Below are positions 16,400-23,515 of a stretch of DNA of 33,029 nucleotides, one piece after another. The position numbers and the translations under genes were made by a program. The stretch is from JABEVB01 sp049965775 (lineage in GTDB: Bacteria; Planctomycetota; Phycisphaerae; WQYP01), in contig JBMFVX010000018.1 of NCBI GenBank assembly GCA_049965775.1, positions 1-33,029 of the forward strand, written 5' to 3'. Each line of letters begins with the position of its first letter. Positions within the stretch are counted from its first letter, which is position 1. The notes below the pieces were generated by a model, which ran no database searches, was not told where the DNA came from, and saw only the letters and a list, made by a program, of their open reading frames with translations.

Positions 16400-16429
16400 A
16401 GTATACTCATAAGCTATCGCCGGGGTCAA
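16400..16429 (-). promoter_or_regulatory. Sigma-70-type promoter of nuoAB
   Basis: On the minus strand TTGACC (16429-16424) and TATACT (16405-16400) are 18 bases apart, each one mismatch or two from consensus. Predicted start near 16393, 60 bases upstream of the nuoA ATG. Confidence 0.65.
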
Positions 16430-16593
16430 AAGCTCGCGGTGGCCCGGGGACCCGCTTAAACCGTCGCAGCGGCACATGCAACCGCTGGGGCAGCATTGCC
16501 TTGCCGAGCGACGATTCCCTGTTTGGCCGCATAACACTACAGTTTACGCGGAGGATGCTCCGCTACGGCTCACCGATAGGACTGTACATTGTC

Positions 16594-18183
16594 ATGACTG
16601 ATATGCACACGAGCCAGCCGCCTGATGCCCCCAATAACGCCGAGGCTCCAACGGGCTTGCAAACCAAGGCCCCATTGCGGTACCTGCCCGGATTGCTCAT
16701 TCTGGGCTTGTATGCGGTGGCCCTCATAGGCCCACTGGCGCTGGCCATGCTGAACCCGACGGTGCCTGCCGGCCGGTTTACCCGCCAGATTGCGCTGGGG
16801 CTGGGCCTCTTCGGCCTGATGATTATTGCCACGAGCTTTATTCTCGCGGCGCGATACCAATGGATCAGTCGCCCCTTTGGCCTCGATGCCGTATTGCTCT
16901 TTCACCGGCGAATGGCCGTAGCCGGGTTATTTGCAATCTTTCTACATGTTATTCTCATGGCGACGCGCCAAATCCAACTGCTCACCAAATTGTGGATACC
17001 GTGGCATCTGCAGTTGGGCCGCATCGCGCTGCTGGCCATGGTGGCGCAGGTGGGAGTAGGCCTTTACCGAATGCGGTTGCACGTTGAGTTTGAGCGATGG
17101 CGTTTAAGCCATCGGCTGGTGGCTCTGATTGTGCTTGTTAGCGCCTTTGTTCATGGGCTTAGCTCCAGCGAGGCCTTTGCTCCGTGGTCGCTGCGAATTT
17201 TGGTGCTGACCATCGTCGCTGCGGCCCTGTTCTCGCTTTTTTGGACGCGCGCCGTGCGACCGGCCCTACCAAAACGCCTTGCATACCGACTTGCCGAGGT
17301 TCGGTCGCTGGGCAAGGCGGTCTGGCAATTGCAACTCAACCCCATAAATGCCAACCAGCAACTGCGTTACCTGCCCGGACAGTTTGCCTTTTTCTCGCTG
17401 CCGCATGCCGATAGCGAAAAAACATCCGAGGAGCACGCCTGGACGATTGCCTCAAGTCCAACCGAAACCGGCGGCCTCACCCTTGCCATCAAAGAACTCG
17501 GCGACTTTACCGCCACCATCAGCCGGTTACGGCCCGGCGGGCGCGTGCTGGTGCACGGCCCTTTTGGTCGCTTCAGCCATGCGCTGCATGCCACCACCGG
17601 CCGCGAGCGACTGGTGTTCATCGCCGCAGGCATCGGCATCACACCGTTTCGCAGCATGTTGCGCTACATGGCCGACCGCCCCGGACGTGCTTCGGCATTG
17701 CTCATTTATGGCAATCGCACACAGGATGACATCATCTACCGTGACGAGCTAACGCAAATTGAGCAGTCATCCGCCGGAGCCATCCGCGTGGTGCATGTGT
17801 TGAGCAAAGCTGATGCCTCTTGGGGCGGTGCGCGGGGCCATATTGACATCGCCGTCATCCGTCAGCATTGCGATTTCTCACTTGGCAACCAGTCATTCTG
17901 GATTTGCGGCCCAGGTCCATTTACGCAGGCCACGGTAAACGGCCTTCTCGCCGCCGGTATACACCCAACGCAAATTCATACCGAAGCATTTTGCCTGGTG
18001 CATGCGCCCGTGCATGCCGATGGCCGAGGCCGCACCCTCAAACGCACCGCCGCCCTTATCTGCCTCGCCGCGGCAGCCATGATCTTGTTGTTTGCGTTGG
18101 TAAGCACCGATTTTTTATCCGCCAGAGGAGGCGGCCATCATGGACGGGTTCAGCACAGTCGGATAATCAGCACCGGCCGCTAA
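16594..18183 (+). CDS. Ferric-reductase-like flavocytochrome (membrane oxidoreductase)
   Basis: A 529-residue (or slightly longer) NOX/FRE-type protein. The membrane half has about six helices with paired histidines in two of them (FHRRMAVAGLFAIFLHVI and LSHRLVALIVLVSAFVHG), which would hold two stacked hemes. The soluble half has an FAD-binding barrel (RYLPGQFAFFSL, then the WTIASSP segment) and an NAD(P)-binding domain (FIAAGIGITPFRSML, ICGPGPF). Electrons would pass from NAD(P)H through FAD and heme across the membrane to an unknown acceptor. An unusual C-terminal helix (about residues 490-508) precedes a short histidine-rich tail (GGGHHGR). The start is uncertain: 16501, 16555, 16594 and 16603 are all in frame; 16594 is chosen because upstream residues look non-native. 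It is divergent from nuoA. Confidence 0.85.
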   Translation: MTDMHTSQPPDAPNNAEAPTGLQTKAPLRYLPGLLILGLYAVALIGPLALAMLNPTVPAGRFTRQIALGLGLFGLMIIATSFILAARYQWISRPFGLDAVLLFHRRMAVAGLFAIFLHVILMATRQIQLLTKLWIPWHLQLGRIALLAMVAQVGVGLYRMRLHVEFERWRLSHRLVALIVLVSAFVHGLSSSEAFAPWSLRILVLTIVAAALFSLFWTRAVRPALPKRLAYRLAEVRSLGKAVWQLQLNPINANQQLRYLPGQFAFFSLPHADSEKTSEEHAWTIASSPTETGGLTLAIKELGDFTATISRLRPGGRVLVHGPFGRFSHALHATTGRERLVFIAAGIGITPFRSMLRYMADRPGRASALLIYGNRTQDDIIYRDELTQIEQSSAGAIRVVHVLSKADASWGGARGHIDIAVIRQHCDFSLGNQSFWICGPGPFTQATVNGLLAAGIHPTQIHTEAFCLVHAPVHADGRGRTLKRTAALICLAAAAMILLFALVSTDFLSARGGGHHGRVQHSRIISTGR

Positions 18184-18507
18184 GGTGCTATTGGGTGCGA
18201 TCAACTGCGCTTTAAGAGGCCTTGAAGTGATGCTCTGAATAGCATGTGTTACGTGAACGGCCACCAGAGTGGCTACTTTATGTGAGGCGAAGGTTGCGGG
18301 TGGTGTGAATTGCGGCTTTCGATCCGAAGCCCCGCAAAATGAACCCAGAGCGGGCGTTTTTATGTGGCTGCGAGGCGCTCGGCTCCATTTGGTCGCTGTG
18401 CACGGTGCAGGCTTTTGGCGGGCGGTTTGCTTTCCACCGCATCAACTACTTATCATGCAATCAGCAGACGGCGATGGCTCGCAAACACCCAAAAAAGGTA
18501 TTACATC
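18184..18507. other. Intergenic region before the VWA gene
   Basis: About 320 bases with no credible gene. It contains small stem-loops: GCCAC/GTGGC near 18260-18275 and a GC stem (CCCGC/GCGGG) followed by TTTTT near 18332-18362, which could be a weak plus-strand terminator for the ferric-reductase-like gene. No clear promoter is seen, although the VWA gene has a usable AAGG ribosome site near 18494. Confidence 0.35.
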
Positions 18508-19650
18508 ATGCGACATTATTATGGCGAGTTTGACGGGCAGGAGTTTCCTACGCCTGATTCGCTTTTTGCCGGCGATTACTTTCTGGAGTTTATTCTTAAC
18601 TTCGGCGAAAAGGGCCTCGAGGCCCTGGATAAATATCAACCCGTAGACCCCAAACTGCTCAAAGAATTGTTCAAACAGGGCATGCTGGAAAAGGTCGGTG
18701 GACGCACGCGCCTTACGCCGCGAGCTATTTCGGCCATGCAAAACAAGGCCCTGATGGAGATATTTGCACACCTGCCCCGCGGCTCTCGCGAAGGCCACGC
18801 CACGCGCCAGACTGGGGCCGGAGCCGACCGGCTTGAAGGCACCCGCCCCTACAGCTTTGGCGATCCGGTATCCGAAATTGACCTGCACCAGTCGCTGCGC
18901 AATGCACTGCAGCGACGGGCGGCTGCCGACAAAGCGGGCGGCACACCGATTGAATTTAATCAGGATGACCTTGAACTGCACCTGATGGAACAAACCACCA
19001 GCTGCGCCTTGTGCATTTTGATTGATATGTCGGGCAGCATGATGCGCCATGGGCGCTTTTTGGCCGCCAAAAAGGTTGCCCTGGCGCTTAGCGCTCTGGT
19101 TAAACAGCGCTTTCCGCAGGACTCGGTTGATTTTGTCGGCTTTTATTCGACCGCAACCGCGATGCGCGAAGAGCACATACCGCTGCTTTTGCCCAAGCCG
19201 GTTTCAACCCATGAGTACAGCATAGACATTAAGGTACCGTTGGCGCAGGCGGCCAAAACGCATCAGCATTTCACCAACCTGCAATTGGGCATGCAAATGG
19301 CACGTTCCGCTCTGCAGCGACGTGGTGCACAGCAGAAGCTCATGTTTATTATTACCGACGGGCAGCCCACCGCGCATGTAGAAGGTGACACGCTTCGGCT
19401 GATGTACCCGCCGAGTCAGCGCACTGCGTTGGCAACCCTGCGCGAAGCGCTGCTGTGTGCGCGCGCGGGCATACGGGTGTCTACGTTTGCGCTGATTGAA
19501 GACTATTGGGGTATGGACTGGGTGGAGTTTGTGGATCAACTCACGCGTTTATGCCGCGGTACGGCTTTTTACTGCGCCAGCGAAGACCTCTCAAGCTGCA
19601 TTATGGAAAGCTACCTGACTGGCCGTAAAGCAAAAACCTACATCGCGTGA
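18508..19650 (+). CDS. VWA (von Willebrand A) domain protein with intact MIDAS
   Basis: A 380-residue soluble protein. The C-terminal half (from about residue 165) is a VWA domain with a full metal-ion-dependent adhesion site: DMSGS at residues 173-177, the threonine in HFTNLQ and the aspartate in IITDGQPT. The N-terminal half (RHYYGEFDGQEFPTPDSLF, then a helical, charged region) resembles the front part of cytosolic VWA proteins that work with MoxR-type AAA ATPases, but no such ATPase is nearby. It has no signal peptide. Start ATG 18508 follows AAGG by about ten bases; the frame is open further upstream (to 18364) but that part lacks protein character. The role is probably chaperone- or chelatase-like assembly, which is inference. 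Confidence 0.85.
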   Translation: MRHYYGEFDGQEFPTPDSLFAGDYFLEFILNFGEKGLEALDKYQPVDPKLLKELFKQGMLEKVGGRTRLTPRAISAMQNKALMEIFAHLPRGSREGHATRQTGAGADRLEGTRPYSFGDPVSEIDLHQSLRNALQRRAAADKAGGTPIEFNQDDLELHLMEQTTSCALCILIDMSGSMMRHGRFLAAKKVALALSALVKQRFPQDSVDFVGFYSTATAMREEHIPLLLPKPVSTHEYSIDIKVPLAQAAKTHQHFTNLQLGMQMARSALQRRGAQQKLMFIITDGQPTAHVEGDTLRLMYPPSQRTALATLREALLCARAGIRVSTFALIEDYWGMDWVEFVDQLTRLCRGTAFYCASEDLSSCIMESYLTGRKAKTYIA

Positions 19651-19743
19651 TGCGCGGATGCGGCTGCTCCGAGAGAGTAGCACAGGTGTGAGTGGAAAGC
19701 TTTTGGGCGCTGCGCGGCGACTGGCGTGGTAGAGGCTCGCAGC

Positions 19744-19759
19744 GCAGCCTGCGGGCTGC
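19744..19759. repeat. Short perfect hairpin between convergent genes
   Basis: GCAGCC-TGCG-GGCTGC, a six-bp GC-rich stem with a four-base loop, sits between the ends of the VWA and UDP-glucose dehydrogenase genes. There is no T tract, so terminator function is only possible. Confidence 0.35.
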
Positions 19760-19808
19760 AAGAGCAGGAGAGCACCGGGCACTGCGTTTTTGAGTGGCGC
19801 GGGGGTGT

Positions 19809-21158
19809 TCAGCCGGCGGATACGACGCCGATACTGCCCTGGCGTCCGGCGCCGGCGGTTACTTCGGGCCGGCCTACGGCATAATAATGCAGTCCGGCGG
19901 CGGCGACTTTACCGCTGGCGAGGCAGTTGCGGCCATCAAACACATGCTTACCGCGCATCAGTTTGGCAATGGCTGCCCAGTCCTGCGTAATAAACTCGGC
20001 CCAATCGGTAATTAACGCAATGGCATCAGCCCCGGTTGTACACTCGGCAACACTGGCGCAATACTGAACCTGCGGCGGCAGAAGTTTTTTGGCGTTGGCC
20101 GTGCCCTGTGGGTCGTAGGCCTTAATTTTGAGGCCGGCGGCGGCCAAATGCCTGATAACGTCTATGCTGGGAGCTTCACGCATATCGTCAGTGTCGGACT
20201 TGAAGGCAAGGCCCCATACCGCCACCTGCGCATTGGGCACATCTTTGACGGCATTAATGACGCGTTTGGCAAACCATTCTTTTTGGCGGGTGTTTACCTT
20301 TTCTACGCCGGCAAACAAGAATGGCTCAACGCCGATTTGCTTAAGCTCATGCACGAGCGCGGCGACATCTTTGGGAAAGCACGATCCGCCGTAACCCACA
20401 CCGGCCTTTAAAAAGCCCGGGCCGATACGTTTATCGGTGCCAATGCCGATGCGCACGCTTTCGATATCGGCACCCATAGACTGCGCCAGAAGCGAGAGTT
20501 CATTAACAAAGCTGATGCGCATGGCGAGCATGGCGTTTGCGGCAAACTTGGTGAGTTCGGCACTTTGGCGATTCATCGAAAAAATTGCGAAGCCGCGGTC
20601 TATAAGAGGTTGATAAATTTCACGCAGCACATCCAGTCCGGCGTTAGTGTTGGCGCCGAATACGATGCGGTCGGGCTGCATAAAGTCTTGAATGGCGGTG
20701 CCTTCGCGCAAAAACTCGGGGTTGTTTACCACTTCAATGCGGTGTGGAGCGTTTTTGACGCGGTCCACAACCTTTGAGCCGGTGCCGGGCGGAACCGTAC
20801 TTTTAATGACGAGTGTTTTGGGGCCATTGGCGGCTTTGGCGACGGTTTCAGCGGCGGCGAAGAGCATGCTTAGATCGGCGCCGCCGGCCGGGCTGGGCGG
20901 AGTGCCCACGGCAATGAATATGGTTTGCGAGTCTTTAATGGCTGATTCGGCATCGGTGGTGAAGCGCAGGCGGCCGTTTTTTACCTCGGCCTGAATGAGT
21001 TCGGACAGGCCGGGTTCGTAGATGGGCACATGGCCCTGCGAAAGACTTTTAACACGGCTGGCGTCAACGTCAACGGCAATAACATGATGCCCCAATGCCG
21101 CCAGGCATGTACCAGAGACCAAACCAACATATCCACAGCCAAGCACCGCCAACTTCAT
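19809..21158 (-). CDS. UDP-glucose 6-dehydrogenase
   Basis: A 449-residue enzyme that oxidises UDP-glucose to UDP-glucuronate, a precursor of acidic polysaccharides. The N-terminal NAD fold has GCGYVGLVSG at residues 8-17. IAVGTPPSP and the NPEFLREG motif follow. The catalytic cysteine is in GYGGSCFPKD, and the C-terminal domain has WGLAFKSDTDDMREAPS. The last 20 residues (PEVTAGAGRQGSIGVVSAG) are a low-complexity tail. Start ATG 21158 has AAAGGA about nine bases upstream. It lies 45 bases downstream of the Rieske ferredoxin gene and probably shares its promoter; no other sugar-nucleotide or glycosyltransferase gene is close by. UDP-N-acetyl-sugar or GDP-mannose dehydrogenases are less likely given the motif set. 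Confidence 0.95.
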   Translation of the reverse strand: MKLAVLGCGYVGLVSGTCLAALGHHVIAVDVDASRVKSLSQGHVPIYEPGLSELIQAEVKNGRLRFTTDAESAIKDSQTIFIAVGTPPSPAGGADLSMLFAAAETVAKAANGPKTLVIKSTVPPGTGSKVVDRVKNAPHRIEVVNNPEFLREGTAIQDFMQPDRIVFGANTNAGLDVLREIYQPLIDRGFAIFSMNRQSAELTKFAANAMLAMRISFVNELSLLAQSMGADIESVRIGIGTDKRIGPGFLKAGVGYGGSCFPKDVAALVHELKQIGVEPFLFAGVEKVNTRQKEWFAKRVINAVKDVPNAQVAVWGLAFKSDTDDMREAPSIDVIRHLAAAGLKIKAYDPQGTANAKKLLPPQVQYCASVAECTTGADAIALITDWAEFITQDWAAIAKLMRGKHVFDGRNCLASGKVAAAGLHYYAVGRPEVTAGAGRQGSIGVVSAG

Positions 21159-21203
21159 TCGCTATTTCCTTTGCTGTTAATGATGAGAACCCAACACTCT
21201 GAA

Positions 21204-21512
21204 TTAACGCTCCACCAAAATGGCGTCTCCCTCGAGCCGCACATTAAAACGCTTAATAGGCCCATTGGCTGGACCATCCACCGCGCAACCGGAGCGCAGA
21301 TCGAACGCGGCATGATGCCACGGGCAGATGAGCAAGCTGCCGGTCACCCGCCCCGCGCAAATGGGCAAGTCCGCATGGGAACAGCGATCTTCAAACACAA
21401 AAAAATCGCCGTCGGCGTTAAAAATCGCCAGTTTAAGGCCATCTACTTCGATGGCGCGGCCTTCACCCACAGGAATATCGGCCTTTTGGGCCACGGTCAT
21501 GTACTTTGACAC
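21204..21512 (-). CDS. Small Rieske [2Fe-2S] ferredoxin
   Basis: A 102-residue soluble single-domain Rieske protein, similar to NirD-like and dioxygenase ferredoxin components. It has both ligand pairs: C44-x-H46 and C63-x2-H66 (CSH and CPWHH), with the usual spacing. The GTG start at 21512 gives an N-terminus MSKY that is common in this family, and AGGA lies eight bases upstream; ATG 21500 is an alternative. The protein would carry electrons to an oxygenase or reductase not present here. It heads a two-gene transcript with UDP-glucose dehydrogenase, and the promoter region has a perfect palindrome. Confidence 0.92.
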   Translation of the reverse strand: MSKYMTVAQKADIPVGEGRAIEVDGLKLAIFNADGDFFVFEDRCSHADLPICAGRVTGSLLICPWHHAAFDLRSGCAVDGPANGPIKRFNVRLEGDAILVER

Positions 21513-21529
21513 AACAATAGTCCTATAAA

Positions 21530-21548
21530 GCACTTATTACATAAGTGC
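21530..21548. promoter_or_regulatory. Palindromic operator at the Rieske gene promoter
   Basis: GCACTTAT-TAC-ATAAGTGC, perfect 8-bp arms around three bases. It sits just downstream of the predicted start of transcription (about +2 to +20), six bases upstream of the AGGA ribosome site, and so is well placed for repression. The binding protein is unknown. Confidence 0.6.
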
Positions 21549-21556
21549 GAGGCCAA

Positions 21557-21565
21557 AGTATACCA
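21557..21565 (-). promoter_or_regulatory. Extended -10 promoter of the Rieske/UDP-glucose dehydrogenase unit
   Basis: On the minus strand TGGTATACT (21565-21557) is an extended -10 element (TGn plus TATACT). No good -35 is seen. Predicted transcription start near 21550. Confidence 0.5.
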
Positions 21566-21806
21566 ATGGTGCGACAAGTAAAACAGTTGAGGATTGATTG
21601 CAGGAGGCAGGGACGCAGCGATTTTTTCGGGTGGCCCTGAGATCGCGCCGATTTCCCCGGTCGCTTTTACTGGGTACAAGGCATACTGCCTGCCTCGCCC
21701 TGAAGCGGAACGCATACTCGCATACTCAAGCCAATGGAGGCACGTTGCCTGCGTTACCAGCGCGGCGTGGTTTGAATACCGATAGGAGATTGCCACAAGG
21801 TTGGTG

Positions 21807-22313
21807 CTATTGGGGGCGGGTGGAAGGCGGCTTATCTGCATCGGAACCGGTAAACTTCAAGAGCAGTTTTCGCCAGGGGATTTTTGCTGCAAGCCCGGCG
21901 GCAACCTCGCGTACGATAGGCTCTACCGCATTTATCACCGGGTGCTCATGTAAACTGTTTTGATGTGGGCCATCAGCCTGGCGGTGGTCGGCCTCTGATG
22001 TTGGCGAGGCGTTGGGCGATGGTGCTGCGGGGCTGTGGCGTGAATGGTCAGCAGTATGGTCAACGCCCAAAAAAGCCTTGAGCCGATCTATCATGCCACC
22101 GCCAGCCGTGCCTGCCGACAGCAGCCCACTGCCGAGAGCGACGCCTGCGGCGACCATGGCTGCCAAAGCTCCGCCGAGGTGACGCTGCACAATGCGTGCC
22201 GGGGAGTATCGTTCTTCCAACTGCTGAACAAAATCGCGCCCATGACGATCGAGCTGCCGCAGCAGCAGGTCGCGCTGACGTTCGAGTTCCGCAATTTCAT
22301 GTTCTAAACTCAT
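21807..22313 (-). CDS. YqjK-like membrane-associated protein
   Basis: A 168-residue protein, the third gene of a minus-strand set with DUF883 and holin-like proteins. The N-terminus is a charged helix (HEIAELERQRDLLLRQLDRHG) likely to form a coiled coil. One or two hydrophobic segments follow (ALAAMVAAGVALGSGLLSAG, about residues 49-68), and then a histidine- and proline-rich linker (about 85-125). The C-terminal helix (PIVREVAAGLAAKIPWRKLL) is amphipathic. The position and the N-terminal pattern resemble enterobacterial YqjK, but similarity beyond the first 50 residues is not evident. The start codon overlaps the stop of the upstream gene by four bases (ATGA), and GGAG lies eight bases upstream. 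Confidence 0.72.
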   Translation of the reverse strand: MSLEHEIAELERQRDLLLRQLDRHGRDFVQQLEERYSPARIVQRHLGGALAAMVAAGVALGSGLLSAGTAGGGMIDRLKAFLGVDHTADHSRHSPAAPSPNASPTSEADHRQADGPHQNSLHEHPVINAVEPIVREVAAGLAAKIPWRKLLLKFTGSDADKPPSTRPQ

Positions 22314-22825
22314 GGCAGCGTCTCCACCGGGGGTGCATTGTCAGGCGACTTAGCACTGTGCTGCGTTTGACCCGTGATGCAATCAGAAGTTGATGAGGAG
22401 CGCGGCTCTGCGGTCTTGCCACCGGCCCACACTAGGATCAAAGCACCGGCGAGCAAGTGAACACCGGCAAAGACGACCCACACCGCCAATACGGGCATAA
22501 CCATCAGCAGGGCCTGAAAAATCGCAATATACAAAAACACCGCGCCGGCCAGCAGCAGAAGCGCTCCCACCGCGACCCACACGGCTCGCATCATGGCCCG
22601 CCGCATTATTTGCAGCAGTTGCAGCAATATAATACGAGCCTCAAGTTCAAAAAGGCGGGCCGTGGAATGCGCCATTGTGCTCCAAAAGCCCGGGTGGGCA
22701 CGGCCATTACCGACATGGTCAGCATCGGCTGGACTTTGCGGGTCTGCGTCGTCGGTTCGCATAGGCAACAAACCTTCCATCATCCGGTGCTTGCGGGCAA
22801 CAAACGCCGGTTCAAAAGCACTCAT
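22310..22825 (-). CDS. Phage-holin-family / DUF1469 (YqjE-like) membrane protein
   Basis: A 171-residue inner membrane protein. The middle has a helix (STARLFELEARIILLQLLQI) followed by two transmembrane segments (about residues 83-105, AVWVAVGALLLLAGAVFLYIAI; and about 110-135, MVMPVLAVWVVFAGVHLLAGAL). This is the YqjE layout of a short amphipathic helix and a TM hairpin. The N- and C-terminal tails are polar and disordered. The start ATG 22825 is set by GAGGG nine bases upstream; the frame extends to 22930 but without a ribosome site. It is translationally coupled to the downstream gene. In E. coli the yqjD-yqjE-yqjK set is stationary-phase induced; here that is only analogy. Confidence 0.75.
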   Translation of the reverse strand: MSAFEPAFVARKHRMMEGLLPMRTDDADPQSPADADHVGNGRAHPGFWSTMAHSTARLFELEARIILLQLLQIMRRAMMRAVWVAVGALLLLAGAVFLYIAIFQALLMVMPVLAVWVVFAGVHLLAGALILVWAGGKTAEPRSSSTSDCITGQTQHSAKSPDNAPPVETLP

Positions 22826-22955
22826 TGAGGTCAGCCCTCGGCGATCAAGTAAGGCACCCCAACGATCAAGCCCACAGTTATCAACGGCTGCGGTAAATAG
22901 GCCGCGAGCACAAACCCTCAGCCACCACACGCTACCAAAAGAGCAATACGGGCAT

Positions 22956-23276
22956 TTAGCGACGCCGCTTGATGGCGTAACCCACCAGCAGCCCCGCCGC
23001 CAGCGCCATCGCCAGCGACTTGTACGGATTATGCCGCACGTAGCTTACAACCGCCACATGCGAGCGGGCCGCCTGCTCTTTAAGAGCTTCCTTTTTGTCG
23101 TGCGCCCAGTCGGAGGCGTGGCTCTTGATGCCGCCCAAACGGTCGGCAGCAGCTTTGCCCACTTCACCGGCAAGGTCGGCAACGGCGCCTTTGGCAGCAA
23201 CATACTTGCGGCGCAACTCGGCGGCATGACCGTCCGCAGCGCTGCTGTCGGGTGAAACCATAACATTGTCTGACAT
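22956..23276 (-). CDS. DUF883 family protein (ElaB/YqjD/YgaM-like)
   Basis: A 106-residue tail-anchored protein. Residues about 20-75 are a charged amphipathic helix (RRKYVAAKGAVADLAGEVGKAA). The C-terminal YVRHNPYKSLAMALAAGLLVGY, followed by basic KRRR, is the DUF883 hallmark: a single membrane helix preceded by NPYKS. In E. coli these proteins sit in the inner membrane and bind ribosomes in stationary phase. The start ATG 23276 has AAGGAG seven bases upstream. It is the first gene of the three-gene set, with a 130-base gap to the next start. A 12-bp palindrome (AGTTGTACAACT) lies about 100 bases upstream. Confidence 0.92.
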   Translation of the reverse strand: MSDNVMVSPDSSAADGHAAELRRKYVAAKGAVADLAGEVGKAAADRLGGIKSHASDWAHDKKEALKEQAARSHVAVVSYVRHNPYKSLAMALAAGLLVGYAIKRRR

Positions 23277-23375
23277 GGCCAACTCCTTATTCTGCTCTCG
23301 GTCGCTTGCTCTTTTTAAATGGCTGACCGGCGGGAAGCGGCCAGAGAGGAATTCGCCGACCAGTCATACACCTTT

Positions 23376-23387
23376 AGTTGTACAACT
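23376..23387. repeat. 12-bp perfect palindrome between divergent genes
   Basis: AGTTGTACAACT is a perfect palindrome in the divergent region between the DUF883 gene and the MATE exporter. It might be an operator, but short palindromes arise by chance. Confidence 0.3.
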
Positions 23388-23515
23388 TTTGCCACCTGCA
23401 ATGCAAGTAGTCTGAAAAAATGATACCAGTCGCTTTGCCCGGCAGTATGCGTGAAGCGGGCCAGCGCGATACAATTTGCCTTTGGCGTGGCAGGCGGCCC
23501 GCCGGCGGAGATGTT

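Noticed and set aside
16334..16537. Upstream extension of nuoA
   Set aside because: The extra residues are cysteine-rich and unlike NuoA, the region contains the promoter and palindrome, and ATG 16333 has a good ribosome site.
18442..19176. 244-codon minus-strand frame over the VWA gene
   Set aside because: It is antisense to a clear VWA protein with intact MIDAS and shows no domain.
21497..21841. 114-codon minus-strand frame upstream of the Rieske gene
   Set aside because: No family resemblance, overlaps the promoter and operator, and no ribosome site; the region is taken as non-coding, with nothing else recognised in 21566-21806.
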